Assembly (NCBI RefSeq): GCF_000787395.1
Contig: NZ_JRAA01000003.1
Span: 186,001 to 250,000, forward strand
Source of the DNA: Solemya velum gill symbiont
Lineage (GTDB): Bacteria > Pseudomonadota > Gammaproteobacteria > Chromatiales > Chromatiaceae
Direction of reading: 5' to 3'
DNA: 64,000 bases
In this document: in pieces, positions 47,288-56,506 of the stretch
Position numbering within the stretch: the first letter of the stretch is position 1
How the letters are laid out: every line of letters starts with the position of its first letter
Program-made: the position numbers and the translations under genes
Notes under the pieces: model-generated
What the model was told of the DNA's origin: nothing
The model's input: the letters and a program-made list of their open reading frames with translations, nothing else
The model's database searches: none

Positions 47288-48412
47288 ATGAAGCAGGATG
47301 TTTCTGAAATAACAGTTCTCGTGGTGGATGACACACCAACGAATATAGATGTGGTCAAGGGGATTCTGGCGGAGAGTTATTTTGTACAAGCTGCCGTCAG
47401 TGGAAAAATGGCACTGCAAATCATCGCCAGGAAAAAGCCGGATCTGATCCTGCTGGATATCATGATGCCTGATATGGATGGTTATGAAGTCTGTCGACGA
47501 CTCAAAGACAATCAGGAAACACATGATATACCCATCATCTTTTTAACTGCAAAGGTTGAAGTTGATGATGAGGCCAGGGGCTTGGAGTTAGGAGCAGTAG
47601 ATTTCATCGCAAAGCCAATCAGCCCTCCTATTCTGAAAGAGCGCGTTAAAACACATCTTGAATTGAAGCTCGCACGTGATTCCCTGGAAAAGCAGAATGA
47701 AATTCTGGAAGAGAAGGTGATAAAACGCACGCAACAGTTGGAAGAGATACAGGATGTTGCCATGGTGGCATTGGGTTCACTGGCTGAGACACGGGATCCG
47801 GAAACCGGCAACCATATTCGTCGTACGCAACGATATGTGAAATTGCTGGCATTACAACTAAAGGATAACCCTCGCTTTAGTGACTTGCTAACCCCTGAAA
47901 ATATCACGTCACTTTATAAATCAGCTCCACTTCATGATATCGGTAAGGTTGGTGTTCCAGATTATATTCTCCTTAAGCCGGGCAAGTTGACGCCCGAAGA
48001 GTTTGAGGTGATGAAAAAACATACAACATACGGCCGGAATTCAATTGAAGCAGCAGAGTTGACTATTAGCTGGGCCGATAATTTTCTTGTTTTTGCCAAG
48101 GAGATTGCATACTACCACCATGAGAAATGGGATGGCTCCGGCTATCCGGAAGGCTTGTCCGGGGATGATATTCCTGTCTCTGCACGATTGATGGCGATTG
48201 CAGATGTTTATGATGCAATGATCAGCAGGCGAGTGTATAAATCACCATATCCGCATGATAAAGCCGTTGCGTTCATCCAGGATGGAAAGGGCAGTCATTT
48301 TGATCCCGACATGGTTGATGCCTTTATGGAAGTAGCCGGTCAGTATTATGAAATTTCCAGGAAGTACGCAGATTCCGAGGAAGAGGTTATTGCCAAGGCC
48401 GGGCTTTCCTGA
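47288..48412 (+). CDS. HD-GYP response regulator (c-di-GMP phosphodiesterase)
   Basis: 374 aa. The REC domain has VVDDTPTN and the phosphoacceptor in LILLDIMMPDMDG, followed by a short coiled-coil linker and an HD-GYP domain (HDIGKVGVPD, YYHHEKWDGSGYPEGLSGDDIP, ADVYDAM). It hydrolyses cyclic di-GMP to pGpG/GMP in characterised members. Located right after the Hpt of the hybrid kinase, it was likely that kinase's output, which is now orphaned by the breaks. Confidence 0.93.
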   Translation: MKQDVSEITVLVVDDTPTNIDVVKGILAESYFVQAAVSGKMALQIIARKKPDLILLDIMMPDMDGYEVCRRLKDNQETHDIPIIFLTAKVEVDDEARGLELGAVDFIAKPISPPILKERVKTHLELKLARDSLEKQNEILEEKVIKRTQQLEEIQDVAMVALGSLAETRDPETGNHIRRTQRYVKLLALQLKDNPRFSDLLTPENITSLYKSAPLHDIGKVGVPDYILLKPGKLTPEEFEVMKKHTTYGRNSIEAAELTISWADNFLVFAKEIAYYHHEKWDGSGYPEGLSGDDIPVSARLMAIADVYDAMISRRVYKSPYPHDKAVAFIQDGKGSHFDPDMVDAFMEVAGQYYEISRKYADSEEEVIAKAGLS

Positions 48413-48656
48413 AACTGATGAAAAGTAATCTGCCACCTTCATTGGAATAAAGAACGCGTTAATAGCAAATATAAATAATTATTACTTCCTGAGGTTGTGT
48501 CTAAAGCGTATATTTTTTAATAAGAGGCTTCGTAACTTCTAGCCTGTCATTTGGCGTGGGAGAAACAATCATGTTTTTAGCCGAAGCAATCATTGCTATT
48601 GTTTCATCTTGGTTGTACAGCAAGATACAATATGGCTGCATTTGCGAAGAACTCTT

Positions 48657-51512
48657 ATGAATGAAGGTCTGACATGGGGCTTTGAGGCATCGCTTTCAGA
48701 GTGGTTAATTGTCCTTGCTTTGCTGGCCATTCTTGCTGTTGCGGGTGGTGTGGTAACCAGGCGCCTGTCACTCAAAATATCCAGTAAGCCAACAGCTCCA
48801 GCAAGTGAGCCGGATTCAGTATCTGAAAGCTGGCATGCCGAAACTGCAGCAGAAGTCATACAACGACTCCTCTCAAAAACAGAAGGTCTCTCCAGGGAAG
48901 AGGCGGCAGACAGGCTGCTCAAGCACGGCCCAAACCGGCTTCCAGAGGCAGAAGCGCACGGCCCGTTGGTGCGATTTTTCTTCCAATTCCATAATGTACT
49001 GATCTACGTACTGCTTGTTGCATGTGTTATCACGGCCATACTCGGACACTGGGTCGATTCCAGCGTGATACTTGGCGTTGTTGTCCTTAACGCCATCATT
49101 GGATTTATCCAGGAAGGCAAGGCCGAGAATGCGCTGAAAGCAATCCGACAGATGCTTTCCCAGAATGCCGTCGTTGTACGGGACGGACAACAAACGACTA
49201 TTTCCGCCGAGGAACTCGTACCCGGTGATATCGTACAGTTGCAATCAGGCGATAAGGTGCCGGCAGACCTGCGTTTGTTTCGTGTGAAGGGGCTCCAGGT
49301 TCAGGAGTCGATCTTGACAGGTGAATCAATGGCGGTAGAAAAGACCATTGATCCTGTTGCTTTCGAATCTGTTATCGGTGATCGACGCTGCATGGCCTAT
49401 TCGGGCACACTCGTTACCCACGGGCAGGGCGGTGGTGTGGTGGTTTCTACGGGCGCGCAAACCGAGATAGGTCGTATCAGCACGCTGGTATCTGAAGTTG
49501 AATCTGTGACGACGCCCCTGTTACGTCAGATGGCACAGTTTGGTGGCTGGCTCACCCTGGCAATACTGGGTATTGCTGCTATTACTTTCGCTTTTGGCTT
49601 GTTGATCAGGGGTTACGCAGCCACAGATATGTTTCTTGCAGCTGTCAGCCTGGCAGTCGCAGCAATCCCGGAGGGGCTGCCTGCGATTATGACAATCACG
49701 CTGGCTATCGGTGTGCAGCGTATGGCCAAGCGCAATGCCATTATTCGTAAACTGCCGGCAGTAGAGACGCTGGGAGCAGTAACAGTTATCTGTTCAGACA
49801 AGACAGGCACCCTGACGCGTAATGAAATGACTGTACGTACGATTGCAACTGCCGGTAACCTGATTGAACTGGAAGACTCCGGTGATGGCGTTCATGAGAC
49901 ATTTACACGTGCACGGGAGGGCATGCCTGTGCATGAGCAGTCGCTCTTGCAGGAGATGGTTCGCGCTGCGGTGCTTTGTAATGATGCATCGCTGGAGCAA
50001 GGAGAGAGGGAGTGGTTCGTTAGCGGTGACCCGATGGAAGGGGCGCTGCTGGTGGCCGGTTTAAAGGCCGGTATAGATATAAAAGAGGAGGGTAAACAGT
50101 TTCCGCGCACCGATCATATCCCTTTTGAATCAGAACATCGTTTTATGGCGACACTTCATCGTAGCTACAGCGATGAAGTTTTCATCTTTCTGAAAGGGGC
50201 TCCCGAGCGCGTCCTTGAGATGTGTACTCACCAAAGAACCGGTGATGAAGCTCAGCCGCTGGATAAAACTTACTGGTTGGATCGCATTGAAGAGATTGCA
50301 CAGCAAGGCCAGCGGGTTTTGGCGATTGCAACCAAGCAGGTGGGTTACGAACAGACAGAGATAAAGTTCAGTGATGTAGAAGATGAGCTGGTCATGCTTG
50401 GCATGTTCGGCTTGATTGACCCTCCTCGTGAGGAAGCAATTGACGCAGTAAAGGCCTGTTCTGTTGCAGGTATCAAGGTGAAGATGATCACGGGCGACCA
50501 CGGCGCTACTGCACGCTCCATTGCCCAACAACTGAGCCTCGCTAATGCCGATGATGTGCTCACCGGGGAAGACCTTGAATCAATGAGTGAAGATGAACTG
50601 CGTCAACGTGTGCATGATGTTGATGTGTATGCGCGTGTCAATCCTGAGCACAAGCTGTTGTTGGTCAGATTGTTCCAGGAAGAGGGTTTGATTGTTGCAA
50701 TGACTGGTGATGGCGTGAATGATGCGCCTGCATTGAAGCGAGCTGATGTTGGAACAGCCATGGGCCGCAATGGAACAGAGGCGGCCAAGGAAGCATCTGA
50801 AATGGTACTGGCCGATGACAATTTCGCATCAATCATTCATGCCGTGGAAGAGGGGCGCACTGTTTACGACAATCTTAAAAAAGCCATCCTGTTTATTCTG
50901 CCGACCAACGGTGGTGAAGCGCTGGTGATATTTGCCGCGATTCTGTTTGGCTTTCACCAGTTGCCCCTGACACCGGTTCAGATACTCTGGGTCAACATGA
51001 TCACGGCGGTTACGCTGGCGTTGTCCCTTGCGTTTGAACCGCCTGAGCGGAATGTCATGCAGCGTGAACCGCGTGATGCCTCTGAACCAATGCTGTCGTC
51101 TTATCTTATCTGGCGTATTGCATTTGTCTCCATCATTTTGATGGCAGGAACATTCGGTCTTTTTATCCTGGAAATAGAGCGAGGTGCCAGTGTCGAGTAT
51201 GCGCGAACAGTCGCAGTGAATACACTGGTCATGTTCGAGATATTTTACCTCTTCAACTCCCGCTATATCACTGCCTCGGTATTTAACTGGGAGGGCTTGT
51301 CAGGCAATCGATATGTTTTGATGGCAATTGGTGTACTCATCCTGTTTCAGCTGGCATTTACCTACTTGGGACCGATGCAGTCACTGTTCGGTACAGCAGC
51401 AATCGACCTGAATATCTGGTTACGTATTCTGTTAGTCTCATCATCTGTATTGTTTCTGGTCGAGTTGGAGAAATCTATTGTGCGCTACATGTATAAAAAA
51501 CGGACAGGCTGA
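48657..51512 (+). CDS. P-type cation-transporting ATPase (type IIA-like)
   Basis: 951 aa from ATG 48657 (a frame to 48609 is also open). It has an extra N-terminal membrane span ([18 protein letters not shown]) ahead of the usual actuator region. Core motifs are present: [23 protein letters not shown] and [18 protein letters not shown]. In M5 the NGGEAL segment keeps N and E of the Ca2+ site, but in M6 NMITAVT has Ala where SERCA has Asp800, so calcium specificity is uncertain. It probably exports a cation. Confidence 0.9.
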   Translation: MNEGLTWGFEASLSEWLIVLALLAILAVAGGVVTRRLSLKISSKPTAPASEPDSVSESWHAETAAEVIQRLLSKTEGLSREEAADRLLKHGPNRLPEAEAHGPLVRFFFQFHNVLIYVLLVACVITAILGHWVDSSVILGVVVLNAIIGFIQEGKAENALKAIRQMLSQNAVVVRDGQQTTISAEELVPGDIVQLQSGDKVPADLRLFRVKGLQVQESILTGESMAVEKTIDPVAFESVIGDRRCMAYSGTLVTHGQGGGVVVSTGAQTEIGRISTLVSEVESVTTPLLRQMAQFGGWLTLAILGIAAITFAFGLLIRGYAATDMFLAAVSLAVAAIPEGLPAIMTITLAIGVQRMAKRNAIIRKLPAVETLGAVTVICSDKTGTLTRNEMTVRTIATAGNLIELEDSGDGVHETFTRAREGMPVHEQSLLQEMVRAAVLCNDASLEQGEREWFVSGDPMEGALLVAGLKAGIDIKEEGKQFPRTDHIPFESEHRFMATLHRSYSDEVFIFLKGAPERVLEMCTHQRTGDEAQPLDKTYWLDRIEEIAQQGQRVLAIATKQVGYEQTEIKFSDVEDELVMLGMFGLIDPPREEAIDAVKACSVAGIKVKMITGDHGATARSIAQQLSLANADDVLTGEDLESMSEDELRQRVHDVDVYARVNPEHKLLLVRLFQEEGLIVAMTGDGVNDAPALKRADVGTAMGRNGTEAAKEASEMVLADDNFASIIHAVEEGRTVYDNLKKAILFILPTNGGEALVIFAAILFGFHQLPLTPVQILWVNMITAVTLALSLAFEPPERNVMQREPRDASEPMLSSYLIWRIAFVSIILMAGTFGLFILEIERGASVEYARTVAVNTLVMFEIFYLFNSRYITASVFNWEGLSGNRYVLMAIGVLILFQLAFTYLGPMQSLFGTAAIDLNIWLRILLVSSSVLFLVELEKSIVRYMYKKRTG

Positions 51513-52149
51513 AGAATGCTGTTCTAAGCAGGCATCTAGCCGGGTTTATTCGAAAGCACCATTGTTTCTAACTGCATGGCTATTTTTATTGGCCTGTTTG
51601 GTTTCAGTGCAGGTTTCTCATGCCGCTTTGTCACCTGAAGCTCAAGCGCATCGCGAAGAAAATCGTGTTTTAGAAAGCGAAGTGCTCAAAGGGAAGGTTG
51701 TTTACAGTGTCAGAATGGAAGAGCTTGATACAGCAAGACTCTATATCGTAGAGGCCGACTGCACATACAGATTCCTGGTCGAGTATAAGAAAAACTGGCT
51801 TGGACTCTTTGGCTGGGTTGGACCGCAGAAATTCAATGTTGAACTCGCAGGGGAACCCGATTGTGATCCTGTTGCACACCTGCCTGTCGATAAGGCCTTG
51901 TTTCGCCAGATCATATTCAGCTCCGTTTCCAGAATATATTCCCTCCCGCTCGAGACGATTCAGGAATCTACTCGTCTGTATAAAAAGCCTGCCGACCCCG
52001 TCAGGTTAAGCATGGATTTTCGAATCCTTGCGCTACGCGGCTATCTTGAGGAGCGCGTTGGCTGTCGTATCACTGATAGGAAATTCAAAAAACTTCGTAC
52101 AGTTGGAGGTTTATTGAAGGTTACCGAGGCGGATTGTAACCAGAAATAA
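51478..52149 (+). CDS. Secreted protein of unknown function
   Basis: A 223-aa frame beginning with TTG at 51478, inside the ATPase gene; no ATG precedes the hydrophobic stretch, so the true start is unsure (a TTG near 51565 would leave a short signal peptide). A signal-like segment (FLTAWLFLLACLVSVQVSHA) is followed by a mature domain with YKKNWLGLFGWVGPQKFNVEL and conserved-looking cysteines (C near 97, 127 and 202). The domain is not recognised. A sigma-70-like promoter for the next gene lies after it. Confidence 0.6.
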   Translation: MCATCIKNGQAEECCSKQASSRVYSKAPLFLTAWLFLLACLVSVQVSHAALSPEAQAHREENRVLESEVLKGKVVYSVRMEELDTARLYIVEADCTYRFLVEYKKNWLGLFGWVGPQKFNVELAGEPDCDPVAHLPVDKALFRQIIFSSVSRIYSLPLETIQESTRLYKKPADPVRLSMDFRILALRGYLEERVGCRITDRKFKKLRTVGGLLKVTEADCNQK

Positions 52150-52187
52150 GCGTGTTTAGGCTTGATTTGTGTTATTTCTGCAACAAA

Positions 52188-52216
52188 TTGGGTGGGGGAA
52201 ACTATTGTGTTATAAA
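52188..52216 (+). promoter_or_regulatory. Sigma-70-type promoter of the second porin
   Basis: TTGGGT, 17-base spacer, TATAAA. The predicted start is about 80 bases upstream of the ATG at 52301. Confidence 0.5.
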
Positions 52217-52300
52217 GCCAACACATCTAAACTGTGCACTTATGAGCAAGTCTCGACAGGCTCATACAAATTCACAATTCTTGGATCAAAGGGAGATACC

Positions 52301-53290
52301 ATGAAAAAAAGTATTCTGGCTGCAGCAATCGCTGCTGCAGTAGCTGCACCGGCAGTTAATGCAAACGTCACCATTTACGGCAAGGTTCACGTCTCTGTTG
52401 ATAATATTGACGGTGATATGTACAACTGGCCTGACAAAGACGGCTACAGACATGATGATTCTATAAGTGATCTCGATCAATGGCAGGTCAAGTCACGCGC
52501 TTCACGCATCGGTTTCAATGGCACCGAAGACCTCGGTAACGGTCTGAGCCTGATCTGGAAAGCTGAAACCACTTATGATTTCGCTGACGGCAGTGCCTGG
52601 GGTTCTGGTCGTAATGCTTATATCGGTTTGACCGGCGACTGGGGTACTTTCCTCTATGGTCGTCACGACACCCCTTACAAAATGGCTTACTACGCCGGCG
52701 GCGTTGAGATGATGGGTGATACCATTATCGATTTTGGTGAAACTGGCTATCTTGATTCCACGTACTCTCGCGTCCGTGCAAGCAACGCAATCGCCTATGT
52801 TTCTCCAAACATGAATGGTCTGACCATTGCCGCTGCTATCGTTCCTGGCGAAGGCAACAACTTCGACAAAGGAACCGGTCTTGCTGATGCAGTTTCTATT
52901 TCTGGTATGTACAGCAACAATGGCCTGAAGCTGGCTGCAGGCTATGAAGACCTGGGCGACGATGACAACAAGTTCCTTGTTACCGCCGGTTACACAATGA
53001 ACAATTTCACTATCGCTGCTCTCTACCAGAATGCTGATTTTGAAGATCAGGATATTGATACCGTTCTGCTCGCTGGTAGTTATTCAATGGGCAATAACAC
53101 CTTCGTGGCCAAGTGGGGAAGAACAAAAGACAGCTATAGAGATGGTACTCGAGCAACAGTCTGGAGCCTAGGTGCAGAGCACAAACTGAGCAAGCGCTCC
53201 AGCGTCTATGTCGGCTACACCAATGCAGACGAAAACTATCAAGATGATTCAATGGATGGATTCTCAGTCGGTATGATTCACAACTTCTAA
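52301..53290 (+). CDS. Gram-negative porin (329 aa)
   Basis: An outer-membrane porin: signal MKKSILAAAIAAAVAAPAV..NA, mature start NVTIYGKV, barrel ending SVGMIHNF. I use the ATG at 52301 with GGGAG 6-10 bases upstream, since the open frame to 52169 lacks a signal. It is a close paralogue of the porin at 60612 (shared blocks TTYDFADGSAWGSGRNAYIG and YKMAYY) and more distant from the porin at 17132. A strong terminator follows. Confidence 0.95.
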   Translation: MKKSILAAAIAAAVAAPAVNANVTIYGKVHVSVDNIDGDMYNWPDKDGYRHDDSISDLDQWQVKSRASRIGFNGTEDLGNGLSLIWKAETTYDFADGSAWGSGRNAYIGLTGDWGTFLYGRHDTPYKMAYYAGGVEMMGDTIIDFGETGYLDSTYSRVRASNAIAYVSPNMNGLTIAAAIVPGEGNNFDKGTGLADAVSISGMYSNNGLKLAAGYEDLGDDDNKFLVTAGYTMNNFTIAALYQNADFEDQDIDTVLLAGSYSMGNNTFVAKWGRTKDSYRDGTRATVWSLGAEHKLSKRSSVYVGYTNADENYQDDSMDGFSVGMIHNF

Positions 53291-53317
53291 GTTTTTTAGA
53301 AACTTGTGTGTTATAGA

Positions 53318-53343
53318 AACGGGATCTTCGGATCCCGTTTTTT
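53318..53343 (+). terminator. Rho-independent terminator after the second porin
   Basis: AACGGGATC, TTCG loop, GATCCCGTT, then Ts; differs from the one at 18513 by a single compensated pair. Confidence 0.9.
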
Positions 53344-53484
53344 CATTTGAGTGCCAGAAATCTGAAAACAGTTTGGGTGTTCTCCAGGAAATTATGAGTA
53401 ACGTCACTTTCTCCGAAACTGCTATTATTCCGATAAAATCAGAACACGTCGTATATAGACACAGAAACAGGTTAGATATTCACC

Positions 53485-54627
53485 ATGAGCGACAAGATAC
53501 CGGGGCTCCCGACACTCAATTTCAGTATGAAATCTGCAAACAAGGCGCCGCCTAAGAGTGTGCAGAGAAAGCCAGTCATGCTGCATATCAAGGCGATTCC
53601 CGACAGTAACACTATCGAGGTAAAGCACTTCGATCATGATATCGGCGCTTTTATCTATGCTCGCTCCGGAAATGTCAAACTGTTGGACAATGAGCGCCTC
53701 GATGGGCTGGATCACTCAAGCCTTATCCTTGGGGGGCTGAGTCCTAAACCTGCAGAGATCAATCCTGGGGATTTTGCATTCAACTTCATCAGTGACCCTG
53801 ATCAAAACAGCAAGGCACTCGATGATGCAATCGACTTCGTTGAAAAGAATCAAATCTACTGCTTGAATCACCCCGCCAAGGTAAAACGTATGACCCGGGA
53901 TGGGCTCTACCAGCAATTTGGAGAGTTGGAGGGAGTTGTCATTCCTAAAACCTTGCGTGTTTCGCCCCGTTACGACAGCGATATCCGGGAGATGGTAGAA
54001 GCTGGTGACATCTCTCTGCCAATGATTGTGCGCCCGGCTGGAGGGCATGATGGCAAGAACATGCTGCTAGTGGAGTCACTGGACGATATCCGCGAACTTC
54101 AGAGTTTTGCCTTTAATGGCAGCGACTATTTCCTGATTGAGTTCCAGGATTACTGCGGCGCCGATGGCTTTTACCGAAAGTACCGCATGATGTGGATTAA
54201 TGGTAAAGCTTATCCCCGTCACCTGATTCTTGACCGCAAGTGGAATATTCACGGGAAGAACCGTGAAAATCACATGGTGGATAATGAACAACTGCGTAAC
54301 GAAGAGATTGCCTTTTACAAAGATCCTGAATCTTCACTAGGCGCCAGGAACTACGCATTAGTACACAAGATTTTTACAGGTATTGGTCTGGATTACTGTG
54401 GTATGGATTTCAGCATTCTTCCAAACGGGGATCTCGTTATATTCGAGGCGAATGCCGCTATGAATGCAGTTTCGACAGATCCAACGGCACTCCACAAAGA
54501 GTCCCTTATCGGTGATGTTTTTGATTACCAGAATGCCTATTGGCAGGAGCAGGAGAAAGCCAAAGTTTCCATGTTAAGAGAAGCGGCAGCTCTCGGTGTC
54601 GGAAGTCAGTCTACCCCCACGAACTGA
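53485..54627 (+). CDS. ATP-grasp family protein
   Basis: A 380-aa cytoplasmic ATP-grasp ligase-like protein. The nucleotide-binding part has LPMIVRPAGGHDGKNMLLVE; the metal site is in DYCGMDFSILPNGDLVIFEANAAMN, where acidic residues and N match the family. A first domain of about 150 residues differs from RimK, D-Ala-D-Ala ligases and purine enzymes, so the substrate is unknown. It converges on an HDO-type gene with 24 bases between the stops. Confidence 0.8.
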   Translation: MSDKIPGLPTLNFSMKSANKAPPKSVQRKPVMLHIKAIPDSNTIEVKHFDHDIGAFIYARSGNVKLLDNERLDGLDHSSLILGGLSPKPAEINPGDFAFNFISDPDQNSKALDDAIDFVEKNQIYCLNHPAKVKRMTRDGLYQQFGELEGVVIPKTLRVSPRYDSDIREMVEAGDISLPMIVRPAGGHDGKNMLLVESLDDIRELQSFAFNGSDYFLIEFQDYCGADGFYRKYRMMWINGKAYPRHLILDRKWNIHGKNRENHMVDNEQLRNEEIAFYKDPESSLGARNYALVHKIFTGIGLDYCGMDFSILPNGDLVIFEANAAMNAVSTDPTALHKESLIGDVFDYQNAYWQEQEKAKVSMLREAAALGVGSQSTPTN

Positions 54628-54651
54628 GAGATTGCTTATGTGCAGCTTCTG

Positions 54652-55299
54652 CTAGTGCAACCTCTCTCTCTTGACGCCAAATGAGACCTCGTTTCTTTCA
54701 TGTAACAGATTCGCTACTTCGTTAATGATCTGGTCGATATCGGTCTCTTCATGAAGCTTCATCTCTTCAACGAAGGCTTCAATCATCTCTTCGCCGTGAT
54801 CAATATCGACTTCTGCGTGTACCTCAGTGTACTGCAGGTCTTCGCTTCCCAGGCGCTTGGATAGTTCATGCATCAAGCGGATGTTGCCTGCCATATTCTC
54901 TGCAAAGGTGATGAAGGTGAGACTTCTCATTGCATCATTGTTCTCTATGGCATTGCTGAAATAGTGTCGAATTTTTCGCACTATCGCACTGGTTTCCTCG
55001 TAGGTTTTTTCACTTGGAAAAGCATCTGCAGAGCGCAGGAAGTCTGCGAGTAAATCCTGGTGGCCACCACCAATCTCTTCAACCAGGTTGTGTTCCAGAA
55101 GCTGTTTGGCCGTCTTCGATTTGACAGTAATCATTGCAGCGGATATCTGTGGGATGAAGTTAGATTCAAGAACTAATGCGCATCGCCTGATAACGTCCCT
55201 CATTTCATCAGGATTATCTGTAAGCAAAGCTTGCTCTACTAACTGGTCAACATCCTGCTGAAAATCATCTATCGCACTGGTAATCTGGTCTTTATTCAT
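54652..55299 (-). CDS. Heme-oxygenase-like (HDO) iron-protein candidate
   Basis: A 215-aa all-helical protein. Likely iron ligands are E74/E75 with H80 (NLVEEIGGGH), E134 (FAENMAGN), and H161-D165-H168 (HAEVDIDH). The H-x3-D-x2-H spacing matches the heme-oxygenase-like diiron family (CADD, UndA, SznF type), which oxidises or cleaves substrates with O2. No signal peptide. Substrate unknown. Assignment rests on pattern, not on an alignment. Confidence 0.6.
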   Translation of the reverse strand: MNKDQITSAIDDFQQDVDQLVEQALLTDNPDEMRDVIRRCALVLESNFIPQISAAMITVKSKTAKQLLEHNLVEEIGGGHQDLLADFLRSADAFPSEKTYEETSAIVRKIRHYFSNAIENNDAMRSLTFITFAENMAGNIRLMHELSKRLGSEDLQYTEVHAEVDIDHGEEMIEAFVEEMKLHEETDIDQIINEVANLLHERNEVSFGVKRERLH

Positions 55300-55440
55300 A
55301 TGGGCTTTACTTGGAGGCCATCAACGATGTAATTATATCAAGAATTCGCTATGTATCATTAGCGGGTATTCATAATCAGCCGTGAGAACTCCTCTTCCGA
55401 CCGGTCAGCTTTGAAGCTAGGGTAGCAACAATGAAAAATG

Positions 55441-55477
55441 ACCACCAGGAGGTGAAATTCTGCACTAACCTGGTGGT
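55441..55477 (-). terminator. Stem-loop, probable terminator of the DUF302 gene
   Basis: A perfect 9-bp stem (ACCACCAGG / CCTGGTGGT) with a 19-base loop, followed on the minus strand by CATTTTTCATT. It lies 21 bases past the DUF302 stop and upstream of the HDO gene. It could also be a leader structure. Confidence 0.5.
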
Positions 55478-55497
55478 GCGGTGTCAGCGGAAATGGC

Positions 55498-55887
55498 TTA
55501 TAAAGAGTCTCTCACATTCATTAGCTTTGCACGAACTTGCCCGGCAAGCTCCTCGATACCCGGTTTATCGACCATGCCAAGAACGGCTACCGGATCCATG
55601 AAGGCAACGGTGACTGATCCATCTTCCTCTTCTCGCACGAGTACATTGCATGGAAGTAGAAGACCAATATCCGGTTCTGCTGAGATGGCCTGATGCGCCA
55701 GCTTGGGATTACATGCCCCGAGAATTGTGTAAGGTTTGCCATCAATATCAAGCTTGGCTTTCATCGTTGCCTGGACATCAATAGTTGTCAGCACGCCAAA
55801 ACCTTCTTCAGCAAGCGCTGCTTTTGTGCGCTCAATCGACTCTTCGAAGCCAACATTTGTCTTTGTTGAGAATCCATACATCATCAA
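55498..55887 (-). CDS. DUF302 protein
   Basis: A 129-aa small soluble protein of the DUF302 fold. It shows the family pattern ESIERTKAALAEEGFGVLTTIDV and ILGACNPKLAHQAISAEPDIGLLLPCNVLV, with a conserved cysteine in each half. No signal peptide. The function of the family is unsettled; some members are linked to redox stress. It is a single gene with its own probable terminator. Confidence 0.9.
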   Translation of the reverse strand: MMMYGFSTKTNVGFEESIERTKAALAEEGFGVLTTIDVQATMKAKLDIDGKPYTILGACNPKLAHQAISAEPDIGLLLPCNVLVREEEDGSVTVAFMDPVAVLGMVDKPGIEELAGQVRAKLMNVRDSL

Positions 55888-56060
55888 TCACCTTGAGTTA
55901 GTTAAATAATAAATTGAGAAATTGTTTATAACGAATGCTGCTGAATCCAGTCCGCAAATTATTCTATCCTGAAATTCAGAATTGATCTCGATCGGCATTA
56001 TATACAAGGGATCAATCGAGTCTGACCCCGTAGGTTGCATGGAAGTCCCAAACCCAATCT

Positions 56061-56375
56061 TTACCTGCCACCTTCTCTCTGAAGAATAATGCCTCTCTCA
56101 TCAGCTTTTCTTTGCAGAATAATCCCTTTCTCTTCCTCTGGAGAAGATTGAGGTTCATCCACTTTTGGAATAGGTACTGGCAGGCCTGCCTCTGGTGGAG
56201 TCGTTTCCGGTAAGGGGATAGGTAGGCCTCCAACAGGTGATCCTGGCGGGTTCTGAGGCTCAGCGACTTTTGGAATTTTTATAGGAGTAGCACCAAAAGC
56301 TGATGTCGCCGTAAACAGTAATGCGATTGCCATAAGAAATGCCGCTAACTTGGTAAACTGTCTTGCCTTCATCAT
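56061..56375 (-). CDS. Small secreted Pro-rich protein
   Basis: 104 aa. A signal peptide (residues 1-29, ending FGA) is followed by a Pro/Gly/Val-rich stretch containing two copies of IPKV(A/D)EPQ and later two copies of RGIILQR / KGIILQR. It has no enzymatic motif and low complexity. It could be a periplasmic linker or cell-wall peptide. It sits between the DUF302 gene and the antiporter, all leftward. Confidence 0.6.
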   Translation of the reverse strand: MMKARQFTKLAAFLMAIALLFTATSAFGATPIKIPKVAEPQNPPGSPVGGLPIPLPETTPPEAGLPVPIPKVDEPQSSPEEEKGIILQRKADERGIILQREGGR

Positions 56376-56506
56376 GGCGGTAACCTCCTGACCATTTATG
56401 TATGGCCTCTAATAGAAGGTTAGTAAGAAATGCCCCGGTTTTCTTGATGATAATCAAAGAAATGATGATCTGTTGTGAAACATCGTTTTCAGTACAAAGC
56501 GGAACT

